From Caballeronia arationis (GTDB lineage Bacteria > Pseudomonadota > Gammaproteobacteria > Burkholderiales > Burkholderiaceae): a DNA stretch of 41,085 nucleotides. Positions 25,308 through 34,118 of the stretch are shown here, in pieces. The stretch spans positions 1-41,085 of the forward strand of contig NZ_FCOG02000057.1 of assembly GCF_001544975.2 (NCBI RefSeq). Reading direction: 5' to 3'. A program made the position numbers and the translations under genes. Positions within the stretch are counted from its first letter, which is position 1, and each line of letters starts with the position of its first letter. The notes below the pieces were generated by a model that was not told where the DNA came from, searched no databases, and worked only from the letters and a program-made list of their open reading frames with translations.

Positions 25308-25983
25308 TGCGTCGCAAGGCCAAGGCGCCAGTAGTGCTCGTCGGCATAGACGTCGTCGTAGCCATGCGGACCGAACGCTTTCAACTGACTTGTATATGCG
25401 CCCACGGCGTTGCGCTTTGCTAGCGCGGGATGCTCGTGGCTTGCCTCGGGCGTCGCCGCAATGCCATTCGTCAGCAAGTCTGCGAGACGCTGCTGCACGA
25501 GGCCGTCCATCCGGCGATACAGTGCGTCTTCATAGGCGATGCAGGTAAGGCCGCGCGAACTGCGCCACGCATTTCGGCACGCCATGTGCGTCAAAACGTG
25601 ATCGGAGTAGTAAAGGCCGAGTGGAATCACGAGGGTCGCGGGTTCGCTCGAACGAATGATCGTGCAGAGTACGCGTTCGACCGTATTAACGGTCGGCGCA
25701 TCACCGTAGGGCCATACTGCGCGTCCAGAAAATTCAGGCGTTCGCCCGTCGCGCCGAGCAACTCAAGTGCTCGGTCGTCCTCGGCGATGCGTTCTCGCAT
25801 CGCCTGGCGCGCATCGCTAAAGCCGCACTGATGGTCCCAGTCCGTCGCGACGCGTGTGTCGGGACAGCCGGCGAAAACGGTGCACACGACCGCATTTGAA
25901 TTCGACGCGATCCAAGCGCCGCAACTGAAGACCGCGTCGTCGAAGTGCGGCGAAATGACAAGAATGCTTGAGGCTTCGGGCAT
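25304..25983 (-). pseudogene. PIG-L family deacetylase with a frameshift
   Basis: A zinc-dependent N-deacetylase of the PIG-L/LmbE group. The first part has the metal motif ILVISPHFDDAVFSCGAW and continues to ERLNFLDAQYGP, where the open frame runs into a stop at 25627. One added base near 25711 restores YGDAPTVNTVERVL and then TLVIPLGLYYSDHVLTHMA, which holds the second histidine motif, to the natural end at 25304. Total corrected length is about 227 aa, normal for the family. It may be a sequence error or a real mutation. It is the first gene of the glycan cluster and probably deacetylates an acetamido sugar. Confidence 0.85.
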
Positions 25984-26128
25984 ATCGGAGTCCGGCGCTA
26001 AAGGTCCCGGCCGCTTCGCAATCGGCGGGCCTGATGCGTCGCCAACCGATGGTGCGACGATTGCTGACGCCCGCCAACGACAATCGACTACGCTTCAAAG
26101 ACGTAGGCTCTTTCTGCAGAGGACACAA
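25984..26128. promoter_or_regulatory. Divergent promoter region between the glycan cluster and the ABC-receiver gene
   Basis: The 145-bp gap lies between the starts of the PIG-L gene (minus) and the exporter fusion (plus), so both transcripts begin here. A shared regulator would be natural. An AGAGG site at 26118-26122 serves the plus-strand gene. No clear operator is visible. Confidence 0.5.
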
Positions 26129-28813
26129 ATGGAGCATGCGCACGCATCGACGGATCGTGCGGCGGTCAAGCGCCGAATTGCGCTGGATCTCTGGCAAGCC
26201 ATCTGGCTCTACAAGGCTCAGACGACGGCCGCGGTCTCGCTGATGGTCTGCGCGCGGCTCGCCGTCGTCGGTGTGCCGCTTCTGCTCAAGCTCATCATCG
26301 ACGACCTGAGCCAGCCGGCGCCACTCGTGTTTCCAGTTTTCATCGTGCTTGCGTACGCGATCCTCCGCTGGCTCGGAGACGTGCTCAACGAAGCACGCGA
26401 TGTCGTGTTCAGCATCGTCACGCAACGCACGGTCGCATCGTTCACGCAGCGAACCTTCGCGCATTTGCAGAGCATGGGCGCACGTTTCCACGCGAAGCGG
26501 GAAACGGGCGCCGTCGTTCGCGACGTGCAGAAAGGCACGGACGGCATCGGATTTCTACTCGGCGTCGCGTTGTTCACGATCGTGCCGACGGTCATCGAAA
26601 TTGGCACGGTGGTGGCGATCCTGATGAGCGGCTATGCCATCGGGTTCGTGCTGATCGTCATCGCGACGTTTGTTTCGTACGGCATTTATACGTTCTTCAT
26701 GACGGGCTACCGCATGAAGTTCCAGCGCGCGGTCAACCGGATCGAGTCGCAAGCCGACAGCCGTCTGGTCGACAGTCTGCTGAACTACGAAACGGTCAAT
26801 TACTTCGCGACCGAAACGACGGAGACGCGGCGTTTGTCGTCTGTCCTGGACGAATGGGTGAATGCTCGCACGGCCAATCAACGCGCGCTGACGATCCTGC
26901 ATGCCGGTCAGAGCACGATTGTCGCGGCAGGCATCGCAGCCGTGATGCTGCTCGCGGCGCAGCATGTCGTGGCGGGCGGGATGAGCGTGGGCGATCTCGT
27001 GCTCGTGAATGCGTACATCGTACAGGCCTGCATGCCGCTCAATACGCTTGGCTTCGTGTTTCGCGAGACCAACGATGCGCTCGTCAATGTCGAGCGCATG
27101 TTCGACATTCTGCTGGCGCGCGGACACCGTGGCGAAGATATCGACGAATCCGGCGCGCGGCCGCTCGTCGTGTCTGCCGGCGAGATCGAGTTCGAGAACG
27201 TCGACTTTGGCTATGAACCGGCTCGGCAGATCGTGCGCGAGGTCACCTTCAACGCGCATGCGGGACGCAAGCTCGCCATCGTCGGCGGCAGCGGCTCGGG
27301 CAAGTCGACGCTCGTGAAGCTGCTGTTTCGCTTTTATCAGCCGACGGGCGGTGCGATCCGTATCGACGGGCAGGATCTGCGTCATGTCACGCAGCAGAGC
27401 CTGCGCGAAGCAGTCGGCATCGTGCCGCAGGATACGGTGCTGTTCAACGATACGATCGCCTACAACATCGCCTATGGGCGGCCGGGCGCGACTCGTGCTG
27501 ACATCGCCCGCGCGGCGCGCGCCGCTCAACTCGACGACTTCATCGAGCGTCTTCCGGACCACTACGACACGCGCGTTGGCGAGCGCGGCGTGCGGCTCTC
27601 GGGCGGCGAGCGTCAACGCATCGCGATCGCGCGCGCAATCCTCAAGGACCCGCGCATCATCGTGTTCGACGAAGCAACATCGGCCCTCGACACGCGTTCG
27701 GAGCGCGCGATTCAGGGCGAGCTCGATCGGCTCGCGCGTGGACGCACGTCGATTGTAATCGCGCATCGCTTGTCGACCGTCGTCAATGCGGACTGGACGC
27801 TCGTCATGGAGCATGGGCGCGTCGTCGAACAGGGTACGCACGACGAGCTCCTTTCGCGCGAGGGCGTCTACGCGAAGATGTGGTCGCTGCAATGGCAGCA
27901 GGGCGAGCTCGAGCACACGCAAAGGAAGCTCACCGCGCAGCCGGTGCGGCTCGGCACGCTCGCGAGCGGGGTAATCGCTGCGTTGCGCGCGCAGATCGCG
28001 GAGAAACGCGTCCACTTATCCGCCGTGGTCGCAGAGAGCGACTTGCTGGTCTGGGGTGATCCTGCCGTGCTGCAGCAGGTGGTCGCCGATTTATGTCGCT
28101 ATGAAATTGCGCGCGCCGAGCCGGGCGATCGCGTGGAATTGCGCTCGGAGCGCAAGCCAAATCATGTCTGGCTGAGCGTGCTCGGCGCGAGTGGCGCGCC
28201 GGCGGAACTGTCGCAGGAAGAGGCCAGACGGATCGAAGATGCACTTGCCGAGGCGGGCGGTAGTTTCACCATCAGTCCGGTTGGCAATCAGCTTTCGTAC
28301 GTCGCGGAGTTGCCGCTGAGTCCATTCGTCGTTGAAGGGCCACCGTTGCCCGACGAGCTCGCTCGGCCGCCTACGGCCGAGCGTTCACTTGCGGGGCTGC
28401 GGATCATGGCGATCGACGACGAGGAACAGACGCGCGACGCGCTCGAAGCTTTGCTGCAGGCGGCCGGTGCACAGGTTCAGCTCGCCGCATCCGCGAGCGA
28501 AGCGTATGAGCTTCTCGCAGCGATCCCATCTGCGCGTTGGCCCGACGCGTTACTGGTCGACATCATGCTCGGCGAGGAGAACGGATATGAATTGCTGGGT
28601 CGTGTGCGCCATCTGGAGGAGGAGCGACGCGTCTCGCTCGATCAGCGGATTCCCGCTGTCGCGCTGACGGGCTTTGTGCAAACCGAGGACGGGGTACGCG
28701 CGCGTTTGGCGGAGTTTCAGTTGCATCTGACGAAGCCTGTCGCTGCGGAGGCATTGATCGACGCCATCCGGCACGTCGCGCCGACGGCAAAGATTCGCGC
28801 AGTCAAAAGTTAA
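26129..28813 (+). CDS. ABC exporter fused to a degenerate kinase ATPase segment and a receiver domain (894 aa)
   Basis: Residues about 20-320 form a six-helix ABC exporter membrane domain of the Atm1/HMT1/MsbA type. The ATPase domain follows: Walker A VGGSGSGKST near 386, Q-loop GIVPQDT, signature LSGGERQRIAIARA near 490, Walker B IIVFDEATSALD near 509 and the H-loop in IAHRLST. Residues about 590-745 resemble a kinase ATPase domain (LLVWGDPAVLQQVVADL, closing in VAELPLSP), but the N-box Asn and glycine boxes are missing. Residues 756-885 are a complete receiver: AIDDEE, Asp811 in LLVDIML, ALTG, and Lys869 in LTKPV. Export may thus be set by phosphorylation from another kinase. I chose ATG 26129 after AGAGG. 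It faces away from the glycan cluster and may export its product. Confidence 0.9.
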   Translation: MEHAHASTDRAAVKRRIALDLWQAIWLYKAQTTAAVSLMVCARLAVVGVPLLLKLIIDDLSQPAPLVFPVFIVLAYAILRWLGDVLNEARDVVFSIVTQRTVASFTQRTFAHLQSMGARFHAKRETGAVVRDVQKGTDGIGFLLGVALFTIVPTVIEIGTVVAILMSGYAIGFVLIVIATFVSYGIYTFFMTGYRMKFQRAVNRIESQADSRLVDSLLNYETVNYFATETTETRRLSSVLDEWVNARTANQRALTILHAGQSTIVAAGIAAVMLLAAQHVVAGGMSVGDLVLVNAYIVQACMPLNTLGFVFRETNDALVNVERMFDILLARGHRGEDIDESGARPLVVSAGEIEFENVDFGYEPARQIVREVTFNAHAGRKLAIVGGSGSGKSTLVKLLFRFYQPTGGAIRIDGQDLRHVTQQSLREAVGIVPQDTVLFNDTIAYNIAYGRPGATRADIARAARAAQLDDFIERLPDHYDTRVGERGVRLSGGERQRIAIARAILKDPRIIVFDEATSALDTRSERAIQGELDRLARGRTSIVIAHRLSTVVNADWTLVMEHGRVVEQGTHDELLSREGVYAKMWSLQWQQGELEHTQRKLTAQPVRLGTLASGVIAALRAQIAEKRVHLSAVVAESDLLVWGDPAVLQQVVADLCRYEIARAEPGDRVELRSERKPNHVWLSVLGASGAPAELSQEEARRIEDALAEAGGSFTISPVGNQLSYVAELPLSPFVVEGPPLPDELARPPTAERSLAGLRIMAIDDEEQTRDALEALLQAAGAQVQLAASASEAYELLAAIPSARWPDALLVDIMLGEENGYELLGRVRHLEEERRVSLDQRIPAVALTGFVQTEDGVRARLAEFQLHLTKPVAAEALIDAIRHVAPTAKIRAVKS

Positions 28814-28825
28814 ACGGCGACGTGC

Positions 28826-29440
28826 TTACTTGTGGAGCCGGTCTCTCAGTGACGCGACGTCGTTCGCGGTGACCGGCCGCGCATCGTTGCCCCACGACCC
28901 GCGCACGTAGGTCAGCACCTGCGTGATCTGCACGTCGGTCAACTGTCCCGCGAAGGCGGCATCGCCTGACGCGGCGGCCCATGCTTCGTCGCGGGACTAT
29001 TGCCGCCCTCAACGAGCAGGCGGATCAGCGAAGTCGTGTCCTCGCTGAGGACCGAAGGATTGCCGGCGAGTGCCGGGAACACGTTCGGAACGCCTTCACC
29101 GCGCGGCCGGTGGCATTCGGTGCAGAACGACGCGTAGGCGGCTTCGCCCATCGCGGGCGGCTTGTCGGGTGCGCGCGTCTTGAACGCGGGAGCCGGGCCG
29201 CTCGCAGCGGACCAGGCGCCGTCCGCCGCGCCGGTCGCCGGCAGACTCTTCAAATACGCGGCGACCGCGCGCAGGTCCGCATCGTCGAGATACTGGAGGC
29301 TGTCCCCGACCGTCTGCACCATGCTGCCGAAAGCGACCATGCCGCCGCCGTGCCCGGTCTTGAGGAACGACGCGATATCCGCCTCGCCGATGCGTCCGAG
29401 ACCCGAGCCCGGATCGGCACGCAGATTGGGCGCGTACCAG
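28826..29440 (-). pseudogene. Cytochrome c fragment (alcohol/gluconate dehydrogenase cytochrome-subunit type)
   Basis: The frame carries the middle and last haem domains of a multihaem membrane cytochrome c. YAPNLRADPGSGLGRIGEAD, DIASFLKTGHGGG and DDADLRAVAAYLKSLP come first, then the haem motif FCTECHRPRGEG. After QAMP the frame breaks near 28966. One base restores FAGQLTDVQITQVLTYVRGS and ends at 28826 with RDRLHK. The first haem domain and signal peptide are missing; in their place an unrelated oxidoreductase is joined in frame at about 29440. The fragment is a decayed gene, truncated at the 5' end by a deletion. Confidence 0.8.
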
Positions 29441-29810
29441 ACGAGCGCCGTCGGCTTCGAATACTTGCAATGCGAAAGCGCGGGCAGTATCTGATTCAGC
29501 GACGGCCGTCCAAGCCCGACCACCGCATAGCCGACGCGATCGTCGGGCGGCAGGCTGGCGTCCGGTGTTTCTTCCTTCTGCTCGCTGTTGGGGTCCTGAA
29601 TCATCGAAAGTCTGACCTGATTCGCGTCCCCCCGGGCGCTCCGGCTGCCCACACGCTGCCCGCCGACCCTGCGGCGAGCGCAGCAGCGATTCCGGCCCCG
29701 CCGCGCTGCAGAAAGGAACGTCGCGTGTTTTCGGACAGCGGAGTGCCGTCACCGCGCGACGCGGCGTTTGTAATTTGTTCGGGATTTTCGCTTGGGCTGC
29801 GAGGTGGCAT
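29440..29810 (-). pseudogene. Gfo/Idh/MocA oxidoreductase, N-terminal fragment with Tat signal
   Basis: The frame begins at ATG 29810 with a Tat leader: ENTRRSFLQRGGAGIAAALA (twin Arg, then a hydrophobic core and AxA). A second frame then reads QVRLSMIQDPNSEQKEETP and DDRVGYAVVGLGRPSLNQIL, the Rossmann start of periplasmic glucose-fructose-oxidoreductase-like proteins. The two frames meet at a run of six G on the minus strand (29628-29633), where one base is gained or lost. Homology stops at about 29440, at KPTALV, and joins cytochrome c sequence. Most of the gene is missing, so it is a pseudogene. Confidence 0.75.
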
Positions 29811-30058
29811 TGAACGCTCCGTGAAAACGCGCGCGTCGAGGAGGCTGCGCAAACAAGTCGTCAGGTCGTCTCAGCATCGGACATGCCGGATGAACCTGGC
29901 CCGGACGGCCAACGCTTCGTAGCAATCCGGACCGGATTTGCTCTGTTCAAAGTTTGGGCACGCTCGTTGCATCGTCCCATGTTACCCGCGCCAGGTGAAG
30001 GCGCTCGCGGTCGAACAAACCCGAGCGAGAGGAAAGCGGGATCTATTTGGAGAAGATC

Positions 30059-30523
30059 ATGATTGATGTAACGACCACGGGCTCCGGAGACACTGCCGGG
30101 GCAAAAATCGTCGGTAGCGGTGTCGGCGATGGGCCAGGACCGGAGGTCATGGCGGCGTCAAGTCTGGACGACACGAAGGTGATCACGTCGGACGGCGAAA
30201 ATGTCGGGAAGATCTCGGAAATCATGGTGGACATACGACGCGGGCGAGTTGCATACGCGGTTCTTTCGAGTGGAGGCTTTCTTGGAATGGGGGATACCCT
30301 TCATGCCATTCCCTGGAGCGCGCTGACAATGGACACCGACGAGAAATGCTTCCGCGTCGACATTCTGGCCGATCGCATCAAGGACGACCCAGGCTTCGAC
30401 AAAGACCACTGGCCCGCGATGGCGGACGCCGCGTGGGGCACGTCGCTGCACGAATACTACAATCGCAGGCCGTATTGGTCAGCGGAAAGGGGGAGTGTGG
30501 AGAGTCCCGGTCTCGGTGTCTGA
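30059..30523 (+). CDS. PRC-barrel domain protein (154 aa)
   Basis: Residues about 37-110 form a PRC-barrel: DDTKVITSDGENVGKISEIM, DIRRGRVAYAVLSSGGFLG and DTLHAIPWSALTMD, with the usual G-K-I and Y-A-V-L signatures. The C-terminal part (GFDKDHWPAMADAAWGTSLH, then a Tyr-rich end) is common in Burkholderia PRC-barrel proteins of unknown, perhaps stress-linked, role. I prefer ATG 30059, five bases after GGAGAAG; the TTG at 30047 would use part of that site as coding sequence. It is soluble, has no signal peptide and appears to be alone in its unit. Confidence 0.85.
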   Translation: MIDVTTTGSGDTAGAKIVGSGVGDGPGPEVMAASSLDDTKVITSDGENVGKISEIMVDIRRGRVAYAVLSSGGFLGMGDTLHAIPWSALTMDTDEKCFRVDILADRIKDDPGFDKDHWPAMADAAWGTSLHEYYNRRPYWSAERGSVESPGLGV

Positions 30524-30741
30524 GGGAATCATGGAAATGCCCGCGAGCGCAAGCATCGATGTCGAAGTCACGCATCTGTAGCGGTCGTGGGTGACGGACG
30601 CGGCAGAACCGCTCGCTCTATCGAAACGAACGGCACTGGCTAAATGCGCTGCCGAGAGGGTCGACGCTTGCTTTGTGATTAGCTCGCTCGCGCCCGCAAA
30701 GACGTCCGGGCGCGACGACAGCTCGATCTTGACCGCGCTGC

Positions 30742-30966
30742 ATGGTGCGTTTTACGTCAGAAGCCCTTGCGCAGGATTCGCGGTTCATGCGTGACTTTTG
30801 CGACCTGTACGCGCGCATTTGCGACTCCTGTGCGGACGAATGTGGCCGGCATCCGGCCGATCACTGTCAGGCATGCAGTGATGTCTGCCGCGCGTGCACT
30901 GAAGAAGTCGGTCACTATGACCCAAGGCGTGCCGAACACTATTTAACGCGGCATCCGCATTGCTAA
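30742..30966 (+). CDS. Cys-rich DUF326-like (four-helix copper-binding) protein, probably truncated
   Basis: The 74-residue product has CDLYARICDSCADECGRH followed by DHCQACSDVCRACTEE, matching the second half of DUF326 proteins, which store copper through Cys-lined four-helix bundles. The N-terminal half that carries the first Cys helices is missing: an in-frame stop lies just upstream of the ATG at 30742 and no ribosome site is visible. It is therefore probably a truncated, perhaps inactive, copy. A frameshift upstream is possible but I could not find the missing half in the other frames. Confidence 0.55.
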   Translation: MVRFTSEALAQDSRFMRDFCDLYARICDSCADECGRHPADHCQACSDVCRACTEEVGHYDPRRAEHYLTRHPHC

Positions 30967-31000
30967 ATACCAATCACCCAATCAACTCGAAGGAAATCCG

Positions 31001-31534
31001 ATGAAAACGAAAACGCTTTTGCTGCCGATGACGCTTGTCATGGCCGCGTTGCCTGCATTCGCGCAGACGCAGGCGGCGAGCACCACAATGGCAAACGACC
31101 TGCCACCCCAAGACAAGGAATTTGTGCAGGCAGCGTCTATGTCCGGTTCGACCGAAATCGATGCTGCCAAGCTTGCTACCAAGCAATCGCAAGACAAGGA
31201 TGTGCAGAACTTTGCGCATCACATGATGGCCGATCACACAAAGCTCACGCTTGAATTGAAGATGGCGGCGCCGCACGGCGTGGCAGTCCCCAAGGACAAC
31301 TCGGACGCGACTGTTCTGGATTCGCTGAAGGGTCTGAAGGGCAAGGAGTTCGACAATGCGTATATCAAGAGTGTCGGCGTAGAGGGTCACCGGAAAGCCG
31401 TCGAAGCATTCCAGAAGGAAGCTGAAAGTGGCCAGAACGCTGACCTGAAGAAGGCCGCAGGAAAGGCGTTGCCGACGATCCAGGAGCATCTGAAGATGGC
31501 ACAGGCGCTAGCTGCAAAGAAAGGTGTTCAGTAA
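31001..31534 (+). CDS. DUF4142 family secreted protein (177 aa)
   Basis: A signal peptide (MKTKTLLLPMTLVMAALPAF, cut after AFA) leads to a ferritin-like helical DUF4142 domain: DKEFVQAASMSGSTEIDAAK, SQDKDVQNFAHHMMADHTKL and a final helix with PTIQEHLKMAQALA. The conserved H-H-M-x-x-D-H segment is intact. The family is periplasmic, abundant in soil proteobacteria and of unknown function, often stress-induced. GAAGGAAATCC precedes the ATG. It has no close downstream partner on the same strand except the small gene at 31600. Confidence 0.9.
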   Translation: MKTKTLLLPMTLVMAALPAFAQTQAASTTMANDLPPQDKEFVQAASMSGSTEIDAAKLATKQSQDKDVQNFAHHMMADHTKLTLELKMAAPHGVAVPKDNSDATVLDSLKGLKGKEFDNAYIKSVGVEGHRKAVEAFQKEAESGQNADLKKAAGKALPTIQEHLKMAQALAAKKGVQ

Positions 31535-31599
31535 ATCGAACGCGTAGACCGCAGCAGTCCCGCCCTGCACGGCGTCGCGCGGAACTCAGGGAGAAGACG

Positions 31600-31842
31600 A
31601 TGCGCGCGTGCGAAGCTTGCGTTGAACTGAACAGTGCGCCATCGAGTTGGCCGCCCCATCCGAATCTTGCGCTGTTCGGCGCCGGGTTTTTCGGCGTGCT
31701 GGCTCATTCGGTCATGATTCGCGACCAATACAAGTGCATGACCTGCGGCCACTGGATGTACAGATACACGTCGGATGGCGATCCGGCCGCCAAGTGGCGT
31801 CTCGATCGCCAGTCGGATTCAACGGCTGAACAGACGGCATAG
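31600..31842 (+). CDS. Small zinc-ribbon-like protein, unknown (80 aa)
   Basis: Two C-x-x-C pairs, CEAC at residues 4-7 and CMTC near 46, could bind one zinc. Between them is a hydrophobic stretch (NLALFGAGFFGVLAHSVMI) that may be a membrane segment or a buried helix. The ATG has GGGAGAAG at a good distance. I do not know the family. The end is charged and flexible. It is 65 bp after DUF4142 and might be read with it. Confidence 0.55.
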   Translation: MRACEACVELNSAPSSWPPHPNLALFGAGFFGVLAHSVMIRDQYKCMTCGHWMYRYTSDGDPAAKWRLDRQSDSTAEQTA

Positions 31843-31881
31843 AGATCGAATGCACAGCGCCCCACGGTTCAGATTCGCGCA

Positions 31882-32622
31882 TCAGGCCTTCAACCGCTCC
31901 GGCGTCGCTACAGCTTCGGCCGGATCGACGTGACTTCGAGCAACGCGGTGCGAGTCGAACCCAGCGTCCAGACGAGCGCGGTACAGACTAAGCGAGACTC
32001 CGCAAAGCGAGCCTTTTGCGCCGCGTGCCATCGCGACCTGTGCGAAATCGATGCCGCCCAGTTCGCAACCGTTAGGCAGATTGCCCAATTGCTTCTGCTC
32101 GAACACGACTTTGGCTATCATGGTTGCGCATCACGACGACCCTGACCGGTTGCCGGTTCTGACTGCCGTCGATAGCTCGGCCATCACCATAGCTATTCCG
32201 CCGTCGCCGACGATAGCGATGACCTGGCGCCCCAGATTCGCGAGTTGTGCGGCGCTGGCGAACGGCAGCCGGGGCGCCATGGTGGCGAGCATCCCGGTAG
32301 CGATGAGTTGAGGACCCCCGCGCAAGGTCAGGAAATGGGCTCCGAAATGCGTATTAGCGCGGCAGTCGCGACAGACGACTGCATCGGAGCGAACGCGTCG
32401 CTGACTGCGCGAATGACGCTTTGCGGCCGCATCGGAAGCCGCTCGGTCGCGACGGCGCGATCGAGTAACCCATACTATTGCGCCACGCTCGCCTGAATCT
32501 CGCGAAGGAATATGTCGTCTTTCTGGCGCAGCAGAGGCAGCAAGGCACGCAGCGTTTCTTTCGTGTTGCCGACCAGTCCGACTTCCACCGGATAGCGCAG
32601 TCCGATTCGTGCCGGTCCGAAG
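31882..32622 (-). pseudogene. Pyruvate oxidase/dehydrogenase-like TPP enzyme, broken C-terminal part
   Basis: Pieces of a PoxB-like thiamine-diphosphate enzyme are spread over several minus-strand frames. From high to low coordinates: ARIGLRYPVEVGLVGNTKET and RALLPLLRQKDDIFL with a stop inside, then RLPMRPQSVIRAVSDAFA, then GMLATMAPRLPFASAAQ and RQVIAIVGDGGIAMVMAELS (the thiamine motif GDG), and finally NGCELGGIDFAQVAMARGAK to 31882. The N-terminal half is missing. At the upstream end, near 32620, the sequence passes directly into a truncated monooxygenase on the opposite strand. It cannot make a working enzyme. Confidence 0.8.
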
Positions 32623-32624
32623 TC

Positions 32625-34092
32625 AGCCTGCGTATCTGCTCGATCTGATGCGCCGGTCCGCGCAACGGCTTGAACCGGATTACGATCTCGAGGTCGTCGA
32701 TGTGAAGCGCGATGAATCCGACGAATATCCGGTGCACGTCACCTTGCCTCGAACGGATAGTGCGCGGCTTAGTCAAGAAGTCACCGTGCGCACGCGTTAT
32801 GCCGCAGGTTGCGACGGCGCCCGAAGCCGCGTGCGTGCGACCATCGGACAAATGCTCGCCGGTGACACCGCCAACCACGCGTGGGGCGTCATGGATGCGC
32901 TCGCCGTTACCGATTTCCCGGATATCCGCCTCAAGGCGGCGATCCAGTCGGCAAGCAAAGGCAATCTGCTCATCATTCCCCGAGAAGGCGGCTATCTCGT
33001 GCGCTTCTACGTCGACCTCGGCGAAGTCACGCCGGAAAATCGTGACACCGTCAAGCAGACTACGGTCGAATGCATTATCCAGACCGCGCAACGCATTCTT
33101 CATCCCTATTCGCTGGACGTAAAAGAGGTTGCGTGGTTCTCGGTGTATGAAGTAGGACAACGCTTGACCGAGCGTTTCGACGATGCCATCGGGGTCGATG
33201 GAGCCATGCGCGAGCCACGCGTGTTCAGCGCGGGCGATGCCTGTCATACGCACAGCGCGAAAGCGGGTCAAGGCATGAACGTGTCGATGCAGGACGGCTT
33301 CAATCTCGGCTGGAAGCTTGGAGCAGTGCTGCAAGGACGCAGCGACGCAAGCCTGTTGCGCACGTATTCGGATGAGAGGCAGCCTGTCGCGCAAGAACTC
33401 ATCGACTTCGACAAGGAATGGTCCGCGATGATGGCCGCCCCGCCGAAGGACCGCAATCATCCCGAGGCGGGCGGTGTCGATCCTGCGGAACTTCAGGCGT
33501 ATTTCGTGCGCGCGGGCCGATATACGGCGGGCGTGGCGACGCGTTATAGGCCGGGTGCGCTGACGGGCGAAGCGACGCACCAGTCGCTCGCGAGTGGCTT
33601 CACGATCGGCACGCGCTTTCATTCGTCGCCCGTCGTTCGCATAGCCGATGCAAGGCCCATGCACCTCGGTCACGTGGCACGCGCTGACGGCCGGTGGCGC
33701 CTGTACGCTTTCTCGGATACGAGCCGAAACGCACTCGAAGCGCTCTGCGAGCATCTCGCGACGTCTCCAGAATCGGTCCTTCGTCGCGCCACACCAAGCG
33801 ATGCCGATGCCGATAGCGTTTTCGATCTGCGCGCCGTGTTGCAAATGCCTCACCGAGAGGTCCGGCTCGAAGATCTGCATGCGTCATGTTGCCGCGCAAA
33901 GGCCGATACGGCCTGATCGACTACGAGAAGGCATTTACGAGTGACGCATCGACTGATATCTTCGATGAGCGTGGCATTGACCGCGAGCGCGATGCGCTCG
34001 TCGTTGTCCGTCCGGACCAATACGTCGCGCATGTGCTTCCGCTCGACGCCTCTGCCGAATTGAACGCGTTCTTGCGCCCATTTTTCGAACCG
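32625..34092 (+). pseudogene. Phenol 2-monooxygenase-like FAD hydroxylase, truncated and frameshifted
   Basis: The frame starts inside a flavin hydroxylase at AYLLDLMRRSAQRLEPDYDL, without the N-terminal GxGxxG FAD loop. It holds RYAAGCDGARSRVRATIG and the second FAD motif FSAGDACHTHSAKAGQGMN, then the thioredoxin-like C-terminal domain (GFTIGTRFHSSPVVRIADA). A one-base loss near 33880 moves the end (LPRKGRYGLIDYEKAF, VVRPDQYVAHVLPLD) into another frame. This is the PheA/TfdB type acting on phenols. With the FAD loop missing it is a pseudogene. A broken MarR gene follows and would have been a natural local regulator. Confidence 0.85.
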
Positions 34093-34118
34093 ATCCGATT
34101 TCGCAGAACCACTAGAAA

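Noticed and set aside
26555..28015. A 486-codon frame opposite the ABC exporter
   Set aside because: No domain; Arg/Asp/His-rich; it mirrors the codons of the exporter.
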